Assembly: GCA_951799425.1 (NCBI GenBank)
Contig: OX637393.1
Span: 31,794,244-31,858,243, forward strand
Source of the DNA: Ilex aquifolium
Lineage: Eukaryota > Streptophyta > Magnoliopsida > Aquifoliales > Aquifoliaceae
Direction of reading: 5' to 3'
Length of the DNA stretch: 64,000 nt
Below, piece after piece: positions 9,312 to 20,989 of the stretch. The notes beneath the pieces were generated by a model that made no database searches, was not told the origin of the DNA, and saw only the letters and a list, made by a program, of their open reading frames with translations. How positions within the stretch are numbered: position 1 is the first letter of the stretch; each line of letters opens with the position of its first letter. The position numbers and the translations under genes were made by a program.

Positions 9312-11552
9312 TGTGACACCCCAAAATCCGGAGGTTCATTGATTACCCATCAACCCGCGGAATACTCGTGGATACCGAGTAACTCGATATCACACCGTCA
9401 TGCCCCATTTACCGGGGTCCTTAATTTTAACGAAATTCGGGCAGAGTCTCTTTTGTACAGGGAGCTCTACCCAAAACACAACATATGCAGTATACATTAA
9501 CATGACCCATCCGAGACCCAATATAACACAATGACCACACAGGGTCCATTTATAAGTAAAACTTGACCGCACCGGGTCCATTTATCAATACTTATATCAA
9601 AACATGCAAGGTTAGTTTAACAATAGCTCATATAAGTTCTATTACATTTATTCATGAAAACTTTACAAGTCAAAACCATGTTAATCAAAAGGTTTACAAA
9701 ATCATGCACTAAGACCACAGGTCGCCCTCCTTCACCCTTGATGCTCTATATGGGAGCCATCCGCCGGTGCAAACCCTACACCTGAAATTGTTTCCCGTAT
9801 AGGGTGAGCCTCGCTCAGTAGAAAATTCCCTACAAAGGCTACTCCCCACCTAGATACACATGTAATGCTCATATGCAATACTCAATTATCCACAACAATT
9901 CTAATCATGTTTATGCAACTTAGATATGGAATTTCTTATGACATGTCATGCAACGAGGTGAGACTCATTCATGCACTCAATCCGAGCCCTTCCCGGCTCC
10001 CCAACACACGCAAGTGCCAATGTGTGAATCTGTCATTTATGTTACACATCAATGACAATTTACAAAACTAGGGTCTTTCTTGGGGTGGGCATTCATGGAC
10101 TTACACCAACGGCACCCAACCGACACGGAATTTCAGGACTTCAACCCACGGTTCTGCGTATACCGACACACTTTATGGCCTTTTACACCAACGGAGTGCG
10201 AATCCTATCAACAAGTCTTTCACCCGAGGGATATTCTAGCCCTTCTTGCTAACCCCGACCCAATTTATCTCTCATGCAATTATGCGACTCAACGGGATCT
10301 TCGATCCCTTCCTTCCGAGTCCCTTGTCAAATACCAAGAGTGGCATTTGATTAACCATGCACACACACATACACCCACACCCATGACTTACACCCATGAA
10401 TGTGATGTCATGACCATGCCCAATATGCAATTGATGTCATATGAGCAATACAAACCATATATCATCATATTCCATGAAACTTTATATCACATGCATATAA
10501 ATTTCATAATTCATCATGCTCAACATATCAACAACATATTCAAACATGTTATTCCAATGGCATCAAACAACCATTTAAATCAAGCAAGACATTTTATCAA
10601 ACACCTTCAAGGCACAACTTATAAATCACATAGCATGCCTCAAATTTCCCTAAGTTACAAGAACAATCACATGTAACTTCAATATAGCGAAATCAAGCTA
10701 GAAGCTAGCCTAAGCCATTTCTATGCTCATTCTTCCACTTCCATAACCATAGACATATGTATAGATCATATATATATGCATACATAACCCAAGCATTTCC
10801 TAGAAGCATTCTAGACTAGGAATCAACCCAAGTAGGAAACCCCTACCGTTTGAAGCGTGAGATGAAGACTAGAGCTTCAAGAACACCTCAAGAACACCAA
10901 CAAAAACCCCAAAATCCTTGATTTCTCTAAAGACTCCACTTGAATCTTCGGTGAAATCCCTCATTCTTGGTACGTACGCGTAGCCCTCGTCGAGCAGATG
11001 AACTTTGCCTCTTGGATCGACGGATTCCGACCGACGGAACTCCCGGAATCGGAGCGGGAAGGTTGAAGAATTTTTTTTTCTTTCTCTTTGGTCTTGGGCG
11101 GCTGCTTGCAGCTAAGGAGAGATATTTTTTTTTCCCAAAAAGCTGATTTAAGAGGGTATATATAGGCAAAAATGTGCGGTCCACATCGCACCGCATATTT
11201 TCGACTTCCGGGTCAGTTTTTCATCCCGAAACGATTCATTATACCTCGGATTAAGTTCAAATTAATTTTATTTGAACTTTAACTTAATTTGAAGGAAATT
11301 TTATAAAATCCATTATTGGGGACCTTTAAAATGCCATTCGCCACGCAGTCGCCTCAAACGACGTGCAAAAATCCGACTATATCGGAATTCAACGAAATTT
11401 GACAGGGTGACTAGATTCCGCGATACGAATCCAACGGCGAACTCCGTTTCCTCATCCGAGGTCTAGAGTATGAGTATTTCAAATAAGCATTAGGATGACA
11501 AATGACCATTTTGCCCTTATTCACAAAAATTCAAATTTACCTGGGTTTCACA
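9312..11552 (-). repeat. 3' LTR of the rearranged Tekay-type element
   Basis: The LTR is 2241 bp and reads TGTGAAACCC...GGTGTCACA on the minus strand. A TATA box (CTATATATA) lies at about 11157-11165. Both ends match the LTR at 59394-61774, so the two belong to one family. Confidence 0.88.
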
Positions 11553-11565
11553 TTCTTCCCCCCTT
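11553..11565 (-). other. Polypurine tract
   Basis: AAGGGGGGAAGAA reads on the minus strand immediately before the 3' LTR. It is the usual plus-strand primer of chromoviruses and confirms that the LTR at 9312-11552 is the 3' copy. Confidence 0.85.
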
Positions 11566-11689
11566 AAAAGAATTTCATTCCCGAAATTCACACACACACA
11601 TACATGCAAGCCCATGCATATGCTACAATCATATAATAGTAAATGACTATAAAAATGTACATTTATCCTCAAACAAGAAAGGATAATTG

Positions 11690-12755
11690 GCACGTACGGT
11701 GTCCTCGCGCTCCCATGTCGCCTCTTCCACTCCCCGGTGCTGCCACAGCACTTTCACTAGCCTTACGGTCTTGCCTCGCAAAACCTAATCTCGGCTATCC
11801 ATGATACGCACCGGTCCCTCCTCGAATGTTCCATCCGCATCAACAACAAGCTCGCCCCAATCCACCACATGAGTCGGATCTGGGGTGTATTTCCGGAGCA
11901 TAGAGACATGGAATACCGCATGAACACCCGATAAATTTGACGGTAACGCCAACCGATAAGCAACTGTACCCACCCTCTCGAGTACCTCAAAGGGCCCGAT
12001 GTATCTCGGCGACAGTTTCTCCTGCTTACCAAATCGGACCACTCCTCTTTAAGGCATAACCTTCAAGAAGACATGATTTCCCACCTCAAACTCCAGAGGT
12101 CGTCGTCGTCTATCAGCATAACTCTTCTGTCGACTCTGAGCCGTGAGAAGACGCTTCCGAATCAAGTCCACCTTCTCCGAGGTGTCTTTTACCAATTCCG
12201 GACCCGTAGAAGACCTCTCTCCTACCTCCGTCCGACAGACCGGAGAACGACATGGCCTCCCGTACAATGCCTCATAAGGTGCCATCTGTATACTCGTCTG
12301 ATAACTATTGTTATAAGCGAACTCCACCAAGGGCAAATGATCTTCCCAGCTACCATTGAGATCTAGGACGCATGTCCGCAGCATGTCCTCTAAGGTCTGG
12401 ATAGTCCTCTCAGACTGACCGTCCGTCTGGGGATGAAAAGCAGTGCTCATCATCAGCTGTGTCCCCATGGCTCATTGGAAACTCTCCCAAAAATGAGTCG
12501 TAAACCTGAGATCCCGATCCGATACTATAGATACGGGTACCCCATGCAACCGGACAATCTCATGTATGTACAACCTGCAGAATTCCTCTAGTGTGAAGGT
12601 CATCCGCACTGCCAGAAAATGTGCCGACTTGGTAAGCCGGTCCACTATCACCCACACCGCGTCATGTCCCCGCGATGTTCGTGGCAGATGGGTCACAAAA
12701 TCCATCGTGATATGCTCCCACTTCCACTCAGCTACCTCCAAAGGCTGGAGTAATC
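11690..12755 (-). pseudogene. Integrase and chromodomain remnant (rearranged Tekay-type element)
   Basis: The minus-strand translation shows integrase core motifs ([37 protein letters not shown]), a GPY-like module (LSPRYIGPFEVLERVG, GVHAVFHVSMLRKY) and a terminal chromodomain with a VEEATWE-like core near 11700-11740. The chromodomain marks it as a chromovirus, and the fit is to the Tekay (Del) clade. It is broken in a few places. Confidence 0.85.
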
Positions 12756-13336
12756 ATGCTGGTCTCTGGTGCATCGCATTCATTTATTGCTGCATCTTGT
12801 GTGAAAGACTTGGGTTTAGAGGTTGAGACCTTAGAAGATCCATTGCACGTGAGTTCTCCCCTAGGTGCTAGGGTGAGGGTTGATCAGATATGTCGGGGGT
12901 GTGAGTTAGAGATCTCAGGGATTCTACTCACCGTGGACCTTCGGGTCATGGACATGTTGGAGTTCGATGTAATCCTTGGGATGGATTGGTTGGCGGCACA
13001 CCGAGTCGTCATTGATTGTGATCGGAAGCGGGTCACTGCTTACACACCGGATGGGGTTTGTTTCATGTTTCAGGGGGATAAGCACGATGCTTTACCCCAA
13101 GCCGTGTACGACTCTAGATGGCACGGGCAGTTGATGGGTTGGCTAGCAAGCCTTACCCTGGAGGACGAGGCGAGACATGAGTTGGGTCTACCTCGGGTTG
13201 TGTGTGATTATGAGAATGTTTTTCCGGATGAACTACCGGGATTACCTCCACATAGGGATGTAGACTTCACTATTGAGTTGCATCCAGGTACATCGCCCAT
13301 TTCTATGACTCCAGATAGGATGGCGCATGCTAAGTT
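12756..13336 (+). pseudogene. Inverted protease and pre-RT segment of the same element
   Basis: The plus-strand frame shows the aspartic protease core (LVSGASHSFIAASCV; FDVILGMDWLAAH) and then the conserved linker to RT ([15 protein letters not shown]). It closely matches the protease part of the element at 62106 onward, so it comes from the same family. It points opposite to the LTRs and integrase around it. Confidence 0.85.
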
Positions 13337-14229
13337 GCAAGAACAATCACATGTAACTTCAATATATCGAAATCAAGCTAGAAGCTAGCCTAAGCCATTT
13401 CTATGCTCACTCTTCCACTTCCATAACCATAGATATATGTATAGATCATATATATATGCATACATAACTCAAGCATTTCGTAGAAGCATTCTAGACTAGG
13501 AATCAACCCAAGTAGGAAACCCCTACCGTTTGAAGCGTGAGATGAAGACTAGAGCTTCAAAGCTTCAAGAACACCAACAAAAACCCCAAAATCCTTGATT
13601 TCTCCAAAGACTCCACTTGAATCTTCGGTGAAATCCCTCGTTCTTGGTACGTACGCGTAGCCCTCATCGAGAAGATGAACTTTGCCTCTTGGATCGACGG
13701 ATTCCGACCGACGGAACTCCCGGAATCGGAGCGGGAAGGTTGAAGAATTTTTTTTTCTTTCTCTTTGGTCTTGGGCGGCTGCTTGCAGCTAAGGAGAGAT
13801 TTTTTTTTTTCCCAAAAAGCTGATTTAAGAGGGTATATATAGGCAAAAATGTGCAGTTCACATCGCACCGCATATTTTCGACTTTCAGGTCCGTTTTTCG
13901 TCCCGAAACGATTCATTATACCTCGGATTAAGTTCAAATTAATTTTATTTGAACTTTAACTTAATTTTAAGGAAATTTTATAAAATATATTATTGGGGAC
14001 CTTTAAAATGTCATTCGCCACGCAGTCGCCTCGAACGACGTGCAAAAATCCAACTATCTCGGAATTCGACGAAATTTGACAGGGTGACTAGATTCCGCGA
14101 TACGAATCCAACGGAAAACTCCGTTTCCTCATCCGAGGTCTAGAGTATGAGTATTTCAAATAAGCATTAGGATGACAAATGACCATTTTGCCCTTATTCA
14201 CAAAAATTTAAATTTACCCGAGTTTCACA
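13337..14229 (-). repeat. Partial 5' LTR of the rearranged element
   Basis: It aligns base for base with about 10658-11552 of the 3' LTR in the same orientation, at about 96-97% identity by eye. A TATA box lies at about 13834-13842. The outer end TG at 14229 abuts TSD GTTTG. Confidence 0.88.
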
Positions 14230-14234
14230 GTTTG

Positions 14235-16132
14235 TGATTTGTAAAATATGCAAGAAAGTAAGATTGGCTAATCCATAGAGGTCATTCCAATGGGAATGTC
14301 AAATCGACTCATTTCATTCAACCAATGGTGTCTATGTGTTTGATTGATTCATAGGAAGTGAGGGACTAATGTAGTTGTATTGGAAAAAAACATACCTTGT
14401 GACAAGTCTATGGTGTATCAAGAGCCCGCAACCACGTCCGCACTCAACCTAGTCAAACCAAACACTTTACACTATGAGAAAAAATGAAAGAGAGTCGATT
14501 TCACACACCCAAGAGAAAATTTCTCTTAGATTAGCCAACTAAAAGTTTAGTTACTCATAATAGAGGCAAGAATAAACATGAAATGAAGAAACATGATGAT
14601 GAAATCAAACATGAAACTTGTATTGATGTAAGAAAAGGTTTAAACTATAAGAGCAAAATCATTCATACCCAAAATACAAAGTTTGAAGAGAAAATACCCA
14701 AATGTAAATGAAAATACAAGAAAACTTGATTAAAGTGCAAAAGAGAAAGATTACAAGTTAAATGGAGCTTACTACAATGAAAATGGTGAAGAAAAATGCA
14801 AAAAACCCAGTTTCTCTCTCTAAAACTTCATCTTCTACCTTGGAACTTCTCTCTCTAAAAGCATATGAAATATGAATAATGATGTCAGAACCTCCCAATT
14901 TTCGTCCATCCTCTCTCCCTTAGCATGTGTGAATGAATTGGAATGATTGGAAAAAGGTTGTCCACTTAAACAAGCAATTTCAATCCAAGCATGGTCCTCC
15001 CATACTTTTCCAACCACCCATTTTCTCTCTCTTACTTCTCCCTTTTCTCCTACTTTAAATCTGATTTTAGGGGTTAGCAGAGCATCATGGGGTGTCAGAC
15101 ATGTCAGGGTATGGTTTAGAGGACAAAAGGTGGACCCTTAGTGTAGGTAGAGTCGTGTGAAGAAGTGTTTGGCAGATTTGGGCATATTCTACCGGTAGAA
15201 CGTAGAAAATATACCGGTAGGTTTTTTCCAATAAGCTTTTCTACCGATAGGTTTTTACATGGCAAAGGAAGTATGACCTTTTCTACCAGTAGGTCTTGAG
15301 TCTTGTACCGGTAGGTCTTGAATGACTTCTACCGGTAGATGTTGTCCAACCTTGGAATTTTCTTGGTTCCTTGAGGTCCCGAGCCATTCGTTAAGCGGTC
15401 TCTTCTTCCCCATTGACTTTGAGCACTTGATGGGGTGCGTCATACATGACCTTACCTGCTCTTTACCTACAATCACACAAATCTTCATTAATTGTAAATT
15501 TGAAACCATTTCCCCCAAATTTCACCACAAAACAAGAAAAATGGGTACAGTAGAGATGCATGATGTGCAATATTCTATACTTATCAAAGTGACAAATCAC
15601 TTTTCCTTAAAAGCGAATTGAGTTTTAGTATCATGTTTATGCTTTTTTGGTTTGAATTATGTGGATCATTGTGGATTATTGTCCATACTAACATATAGAA
15701 AATTTTGAACCCTACATTCTGATAAGTTTATTTTAACCAAACACGAATGCTAATGTACTATTGGTGCAATACACTTGCTTATTTTTAGTTTTGGTTTTTG
15801 CAATGCCAAAATTAGAACGTGCATTTGGTAACAAGGTTTTTTTTTTTTTCTTAATTCATTCCTTTTAATTCCAAAATATGGATAAGTTACTCCTAAAATG
15901 GCAATAGAAGTAAACTCACAAGTGATTGGTCAGGTATCCTATATACATCGGCTGTTTATATGTTTACATGTTTGGTCTAGAAATGGATCTTATCTTTCAC
16001 TTGAAATCACAAGTGACTGCAGTCAAACTAAATGTTGCACTTTTTGGAATCCAAATAATTGTATTTTTCTTGGAGAAAACCGCATTTATTGTTGATATAT
16101 TTTCTATGTATAACATTGGTTGACTAATTATT
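14235..16132. other. AT-rich spacer with ACCGGTA motif cluster, no gene recognised
   Basis: No coding sequence could be supported. A cluster of six CTACCGGTAG-like motifs lies at 15189-15338, with two perfect copies (15189, 15329). A polypyrimidine-rich stretch lies near 15005-15050. The region probably belongs to an unrecognised repeat. Confidence 0.5.
15189..15338. repeat. Cluster of CTACCGGTAG-like palindromes
   Basis: Six imperfect to perfect copies lie in 150 bp. The same motif clusters in the LTR-like repeats at 24832-26258 and 39574-41213, but the surrounding sequence here does not clearly match them. Confidence 0.7.
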
Positions 16133-16160
16133 ATCCATGCATTGCACAGGATACTACTAG
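16133..16160 (+). mobile_element. Helitron-like 3' terminus
   Basis: An imperfect hairpin (ATCCATGCATTGCACAGGAT) is followed by a short spacer and CTAG, with T after it. This is the usual Helitron end and insertion context. The 5' end was not found. Confidence 0.5.
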
Positions 16161-16758
16161 TTAACTAAGTTAATAGATTGTTGGATTTGTTATGAATGGA
16201 TTGATAATTAAAAATTACTCATACAAAACTTAATTAAATCATCAAGTTGGAATTAATCATAAGAAGTCAAGAAAAATCACTAAATTAATAAAATTGATGA
16301 ATATCTCTTGAATGCAATGATACCTATAAATATTCTAAGGTTTTCAAAAGAAAAAATAACACAATACTCTATGTTTTAATAAATTATTATATGTCTATGG
16401 TTAATAACAATACTATTTTTTCCAATTACGATTGTTAAATTTGGATGGCAAGTATATTATGCACTTATTTTGAATCATCTTTAAAAAGTAGGACTTAGTG
16501 GTCCGATTTAAAAAATCATAAAACTTAATGGTTCTTTGGTGTGTAAAGTAGCACTTTAATGAATTATTTTTTTTCTATTATTAAATTGATGAACTTGATG
16601 TGTACTCTATAGCACCAAAAAGGAAAACAAAAAGAGAGATACATTTTAGTTAGATTTGTGAAATGATACAACTTCCCATACACCTTTCGATCCTCGTTAT
16701 CAGTTTTTGTCGTAACAATAGTAATGGATAATATATTAAACATGTTATATTAGAGTTG
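16161..16758. other. AT-rich spacer
   Basis: No gene or clear repeat is seen. It forms the left flank of the old Tat element starting at 16759. Confidence 0.5.
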
Positions 16759-17160
16759 TGAAGGAGCACATAATTACTGCGCATGATTAAACATTTAATA
16801 ATCCGAAATAAATATAAGCACAAAATAAGTACAGACACGTGGCGAAGGTCATGTGGCCAGCATGGTGATCACTTGGAACGTCGGCGAACTAGAGCCGACC
16901 AAATCATTTGACAAGTTAGCCCCGAAATAGGCACCACTTGTTCGGAAAGGAACTACATTCAACCGAGCCAATGTGATAAGCCGAACTACCATCAATGAGT
17001 TGGCAGAATTTAGCTCAGGTTGTTCTTAACAACGAGGATCACGTCATCCCAAAGAATCAGAGGTAGAGTTCTGTTGATATGAACAAATCACGGATAAACA
17101 ATATCAACATGTCCGAATAAATAGGGCAACTTGGAATTCTGGGAAGGATTCCAACATTCA
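16759..17160 (+). repeat. First piece of the old Tat 5' LTR
   Basis: It begins TGAAGGAGC and aligns with 44541 onward up to the chromovirus insertion. Conserved stretches include GGCACCACTTGTTCGGAAAG and GAAGGATTCCAACATTCA. Confidence 0.85.
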
Positions 17161-19365
17161 TGTAACACCCCGCATTTTTCTTTTATATATGTATATAGAT
17201 ATATAGTAAATAATTGTGGTAAAAATGTGGATATGTGTAGAAATATGTGTTGGAGAGGTTTGTGATGGATTTGGTTGGCTTAGGAATGGATTGGAAAGTT
17301 TAAGTTTCGAAGGTGTGTAAGCTTGAGAAGAGGGATTATGGAAGTTTCTAAATATTTTTAGGTCAAACTAAGGTGTCCATTGAATCCGGAAGGTCGAACA
17401 ACCTTGGGAGAGGTAATATGAGGTGTATTGGAAATTAGGAAGTATTCCGGAGTGAAAACACACTTAGAGAAAATTTGGGTAAAAAGGAGTTGGGACACCT
17501 TCTAGTATTTTGGTCATAAATTTTTATCCTTAAGTCCAATTGATCTGAAATTTTTACAGTAGATATTAGACATCTAGGGCTACAAAAGTGTATCTCATGC
17601 AAATTTTCCAATTCGACCTCTAAATAGGTCAAAACTGCCCTGGAAGTCGAAGTAGTCGCAGTGTACCGGTACCGCGTACCGGTACCATACCGTACCGGTA
17701 CCGTGTACTGGTACGACTACTCCAGTAGCTTAACCGTACCGGTACCACGTACCGGTACTATTTATCTGACTCCCGCCGAACAGTAAAAATCGGGATTTTG
17801 GTGTTTTAAAACACCATTTTTAGCCTCCTTTACCCCATTTTTACATTCCACTCTCACCCTAAACATATTAGAACCCTAGGAGGAGATAAAGGAGGAGAAA
17901 GAAACACAAGGTTAAAGGGTGATTCAAGGATCAAACCCTAGATTTTCAAGAACACTAAGGTAGGGGATTTCTTCTCTTTCTCTTACATTGATGTTAGAGT
18001 ATTTATATATGTATGTTTTGGCTATCAATGATATATATATGCTATGTAATCATCCTCTCTTAGGCTTTTTGACAAAGATTACATGTTTTACACAAAGTTA
18101 GGGTTGTATACCCATGAAATCCCTCTTTTGTTTGAAAAACTCTAGTTTTCAAGAGTGATGGGTTTTCCTCTTGAACTCTTCCTTTATTATTGATTTCAAA
18201 ATCATAGTGTTTTGTGTTGAGTAATAAAATGATATTGTTGTGATCTCTTGCATTTTCTTTGTTGGTTATTGAAAATGTCACATGCTTAAATTGAGGATTT
18301 TTAAGATATTCTTGTAAATTGTGAAATTGGGTTTGGTATTGTATCTCTTATGAGTGTGGAATGACCATGGGTGGCTTTTGACGAGATATCATAGAGTGGG
18401 TAGACGTGTTGCTTGCTCCGTGGGGGTTGGCATTTCTCCTACCACTCGTAGTGGGGTTAGTGATTTGGTAAGACTAAACCGCTATTGCTCACAGGTGCCG
18501 TGTAAGAGGGTTAGTATACTAATACCTGGGTTGGATACGTCACTGTCATTGGTGTGGCATACGCCCTTCCTAAAGGATGGATATCTTTGATAAGATTTGT
18601 GTGGGTGTGTGTGGGTTAGATATTACTCAATGTGTCGATTCATGGGGTTTGCCTTACATCATGTTTGAGATACATATACATATTGATGGATTGTTGTATT
18701 ATTGTGGAAAATGGTTTCCTACAAGGACTTGTGGGAGTATGGGATTCCACAAGGTCTTGTGGGAAAATGGTTTATATTTTGGAAAATGGATATGTATTGG
18801 ATCTTGGTTTCTTTTACTGTTTATGTAAATTACTGTTGTTACTTAAACTTGAGATCCATTTTCAAATGTCCCTGTTTTACTTCAAAGATTATGTATGCTG
18901 TTTGTAAAATGAGACCGGCTATTTTATATGTTTTTATAAACCTTGTTCGAGTTTGGGAGGAATGTTGCTACGGAGCTTAGTGCTCACCCCCTACAAATTA
19001 CATTTTTCAGATACGGTGCTAGAGGAGAACCTCGGAGTTGATGAGCAGGGGTATTGGGAGGCCCCATTCGAGGGAAATCTAGATCCCGAGGTGGACATAT
19101 AGAGATATAGCTTCTTTTGCACTAGACTAGAGAATTTATTTTGATATCATGTATCGTCTAGTATTCTGTTTATTCCGCTGCTAAGTTTAAGTATAATTCT
19201 TTTGGAATGTAATTGCCATAGCTTGGCTTATTCTTTTGGGATGATATTGTAAATTCTATGGATGATGAATGAATTTTTTTTCTTATTGATGGATTATCTT
19301 AGTGCTCTCATGATGTGAATGTTTTAGAATGTAATGCCGTCCAGGGTGTGTTTTGGGGTGTTACA
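17161..19365 (+). repeat. 5' LTR of the reduced chromovirus
   Basis: It reads TGTAACACCCC...GGGTGTTACA over 2205 bp. It holds the GTACCGGTAC array at 17663-17758. Segments such as AAGGTGTCCATTGA and TTGGGAGAGGTAATATGAGG are shared with the LTRs at 47969 and 54952, so the families are related. Confidence 0.93.
17663..17758. repeat. GTACCGGTAC palindrome array in the 5' LTR
   Basis: Five or six copies of GTACCGGTAC, perfect or with one change, are interleaved with CGCG and CATACC spacers. The corresponding array in the 3' LTR is at 23092-23188. It is CpG-rich in an AT-rich context and could form hairpins or bind protein dimers. Confidence 0.85.
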
Positions 19366-19369
19366 AAGT

Positions 19370-19381
19370 TGGTATCAGAGC
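19370..19381 (+). other. Primer-binding site (initiator tRNA-Met)
   Basis: TGGTATCAGAGC lies four bases after the LTR end. It is complementary to the 3' end of plant initiator tRNA-Met, the usual chromovirus primer. Confidence 0.9.
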
Positions 19382-19498
19382 TTAGGCTTTAGGTCTTACA
19401 TGGGAGCTGTAGGTTATGGATTCTCACTAGAGAAGTATTAATAGGTCGGACGAAACTTTTGATCTAGATTTTACACGAGTTGTATACTTGAGATTAAA

Positions 19499-20970
19499 TT
19501 GACTATTAGGAGGTCTTGTACATCAATGAAACTAAATTGTAAATTGATGTGCAGGATGGACGGTGAACGTGTACGTGGACGAGGGCGTGGTCGTGGTCGT
19601 GGAGGTCAAACAAACCCACCACCGCCACCACCTCCCGATGCAATTAATGACATCTATCAGTGTTTGAGGGAGCCCACCACTCTGGTACAACACCAGAATG
19701 GGAACAACCATAATGGTGGGGCTCATCCACTAGCCCAAGTACAGGGCAACGGAGAGGAGAATAGGAGAATGATAGTTCTCCGAGAGTTTCTGAGGCAACA
19801 CCCGCTTACTTTCCAAGGGAGCTCTAACCCCTTGGATGCGGATAAATGGATCCGCCGAGTGAAGAAGATATGTGATGGCATGGGGATAGCCGATGATCTT
19901 CGGGTCGACTTGGCGACTTATCTATTCGAGGGGGAGGCCGACCATTGGTGGGACTCAGTGAAAAGAAGGAGGACCACGGATGCACTCACTTGGGAGGAAT
20001 TTGACCAAATTTTCCAAGACAAGTACTTTCCAGAATCAGTAAGAGACAGAATGAAGGCCGATTTCCTTGCTCTCCGACAGGGCAGTAGGACGGTGATCGA
20101 GTACGAGAGGAGTTTCGATGAGCTATCCCGTTATGCTACAGAGTTTATATCTACTGAGGCCAGCAGGGCCAAACGCTTTGAGCAGGGCTTGAGGCCTGCT
20201 ATCCGGGAAAAGCTGGTGGCTCTCAAGATCCGGGAGTATGGGGACCTAGTTGACCGAGCTGCATTGGTGGAGAGAGATATAGAGGACAGCCAACAGCGAC
20301 AGAGCTTCGCGAGAGGAGGTCCGATCAGGACGGACCCTAGCACCAGTGGAGTGCAGCGAACAGCACCATACCGAAGTCCAGACCAGGCAGGTGGACAGAG
20401 GCTTCTGACAACTCGAGGAGATGAAGTGACTCAGACTAGAACAAGAACTGACCCGCGCCAATGCTTTGCATGCGGAGAGTATGGGCACTTCAAACATAGA
20501 TGCCCCTCGTTTCCCCCAAGGACCAAATAAGCAACCGAGCAAGTACCAGCAAACAAGCCACCTCTACAAAGGCCAGCACAACAGATACCTCAGATAGCTC
20601 GAGGAGCGGGAGGCGTACCAGAGAGAGTAGGCACGGATGCACGCCGATGCTTCGCCTGTGGAGGTGTTGGGCACTTCAAAGATAATTGTCCATTGCTTTC
20701 CACCAAGACCAACCAAGTAACTGGGCGAGTGAATGCAAACAGGCCACCGCTACGACAGCCACTACCACCACAGAGACCGTTACAAACTCAAGCCCCCGGC
20801 AGCGCCAATCAAGGAAGGGTTTTTGCTTTGACTCAACCGGAGGAAGATGCCTCCAACGCCGTTGTGGAAGGTATTGTTCTTCTCTACCATTCTTGGGCCC
20901 GAATTACATTGGATACCTATGCGACTTATTCTTTTTTACGTACTGTGTACGCTGTGGAATTGAGATTGGG
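19499..20970 (+). pseudogene. Gag and protease remnant of the reduced chromovirus
   Basis: An RG-repeat N-terminus ([10 protein letters not shown]) leads to a Gag core ([14 protein letters not shown] to FEQGLRPAIREKL) and CCHC zinc knuckles at about 20463 and 20648 (CFACGEYGHFKHRCP; CFACGGVGHFKDNCP). A protease-like start follows ([14 protein letters not shown]). Two knuckles are unusual for this clade, which normally has one. It is broken in a few places. Confidence 0.85.
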
Positions 20971-20989
20971 TTTCTAGGAAATAGAACTT

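Larger units (their letters stand above)
9307..14234 (-). mobile_element. Broken, rearranged Tekay-type Ty3/Gypsy chromovirus with TSD GTTTG
   Basis: The element is 9312-14229, with perfect 5-bp duplications GTTTG at 9307-9311 and 14230-14234, so both outer ends are original. Parts from right to left: part of a 5' LTR (13337-14229, minus), a protease segment on the plus strand (about 12756-13336), an integrase-chromodomain segment on the minus strand (11690-12755), a polypurine tract (11553-11565) and a full 3' LTR (9312-11552). Gag, RT and RNase H are not seen. It is broken, with about three structural breaks plus small ones. The shared LTR part differs at roughly 3-4% by hand count. That is about 1-2.5 million years under usual plant rates (0.7-1.3e-8 per site per year). 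Confidence 0.85.

Noticed and set aside
18577-18980. Overlapping short ORFs, repeated at 24004-24410
   Set aside because: They lie inside the two LTRs of one element and recur only because the LTRs are copies. No domain or coding bias is seen.
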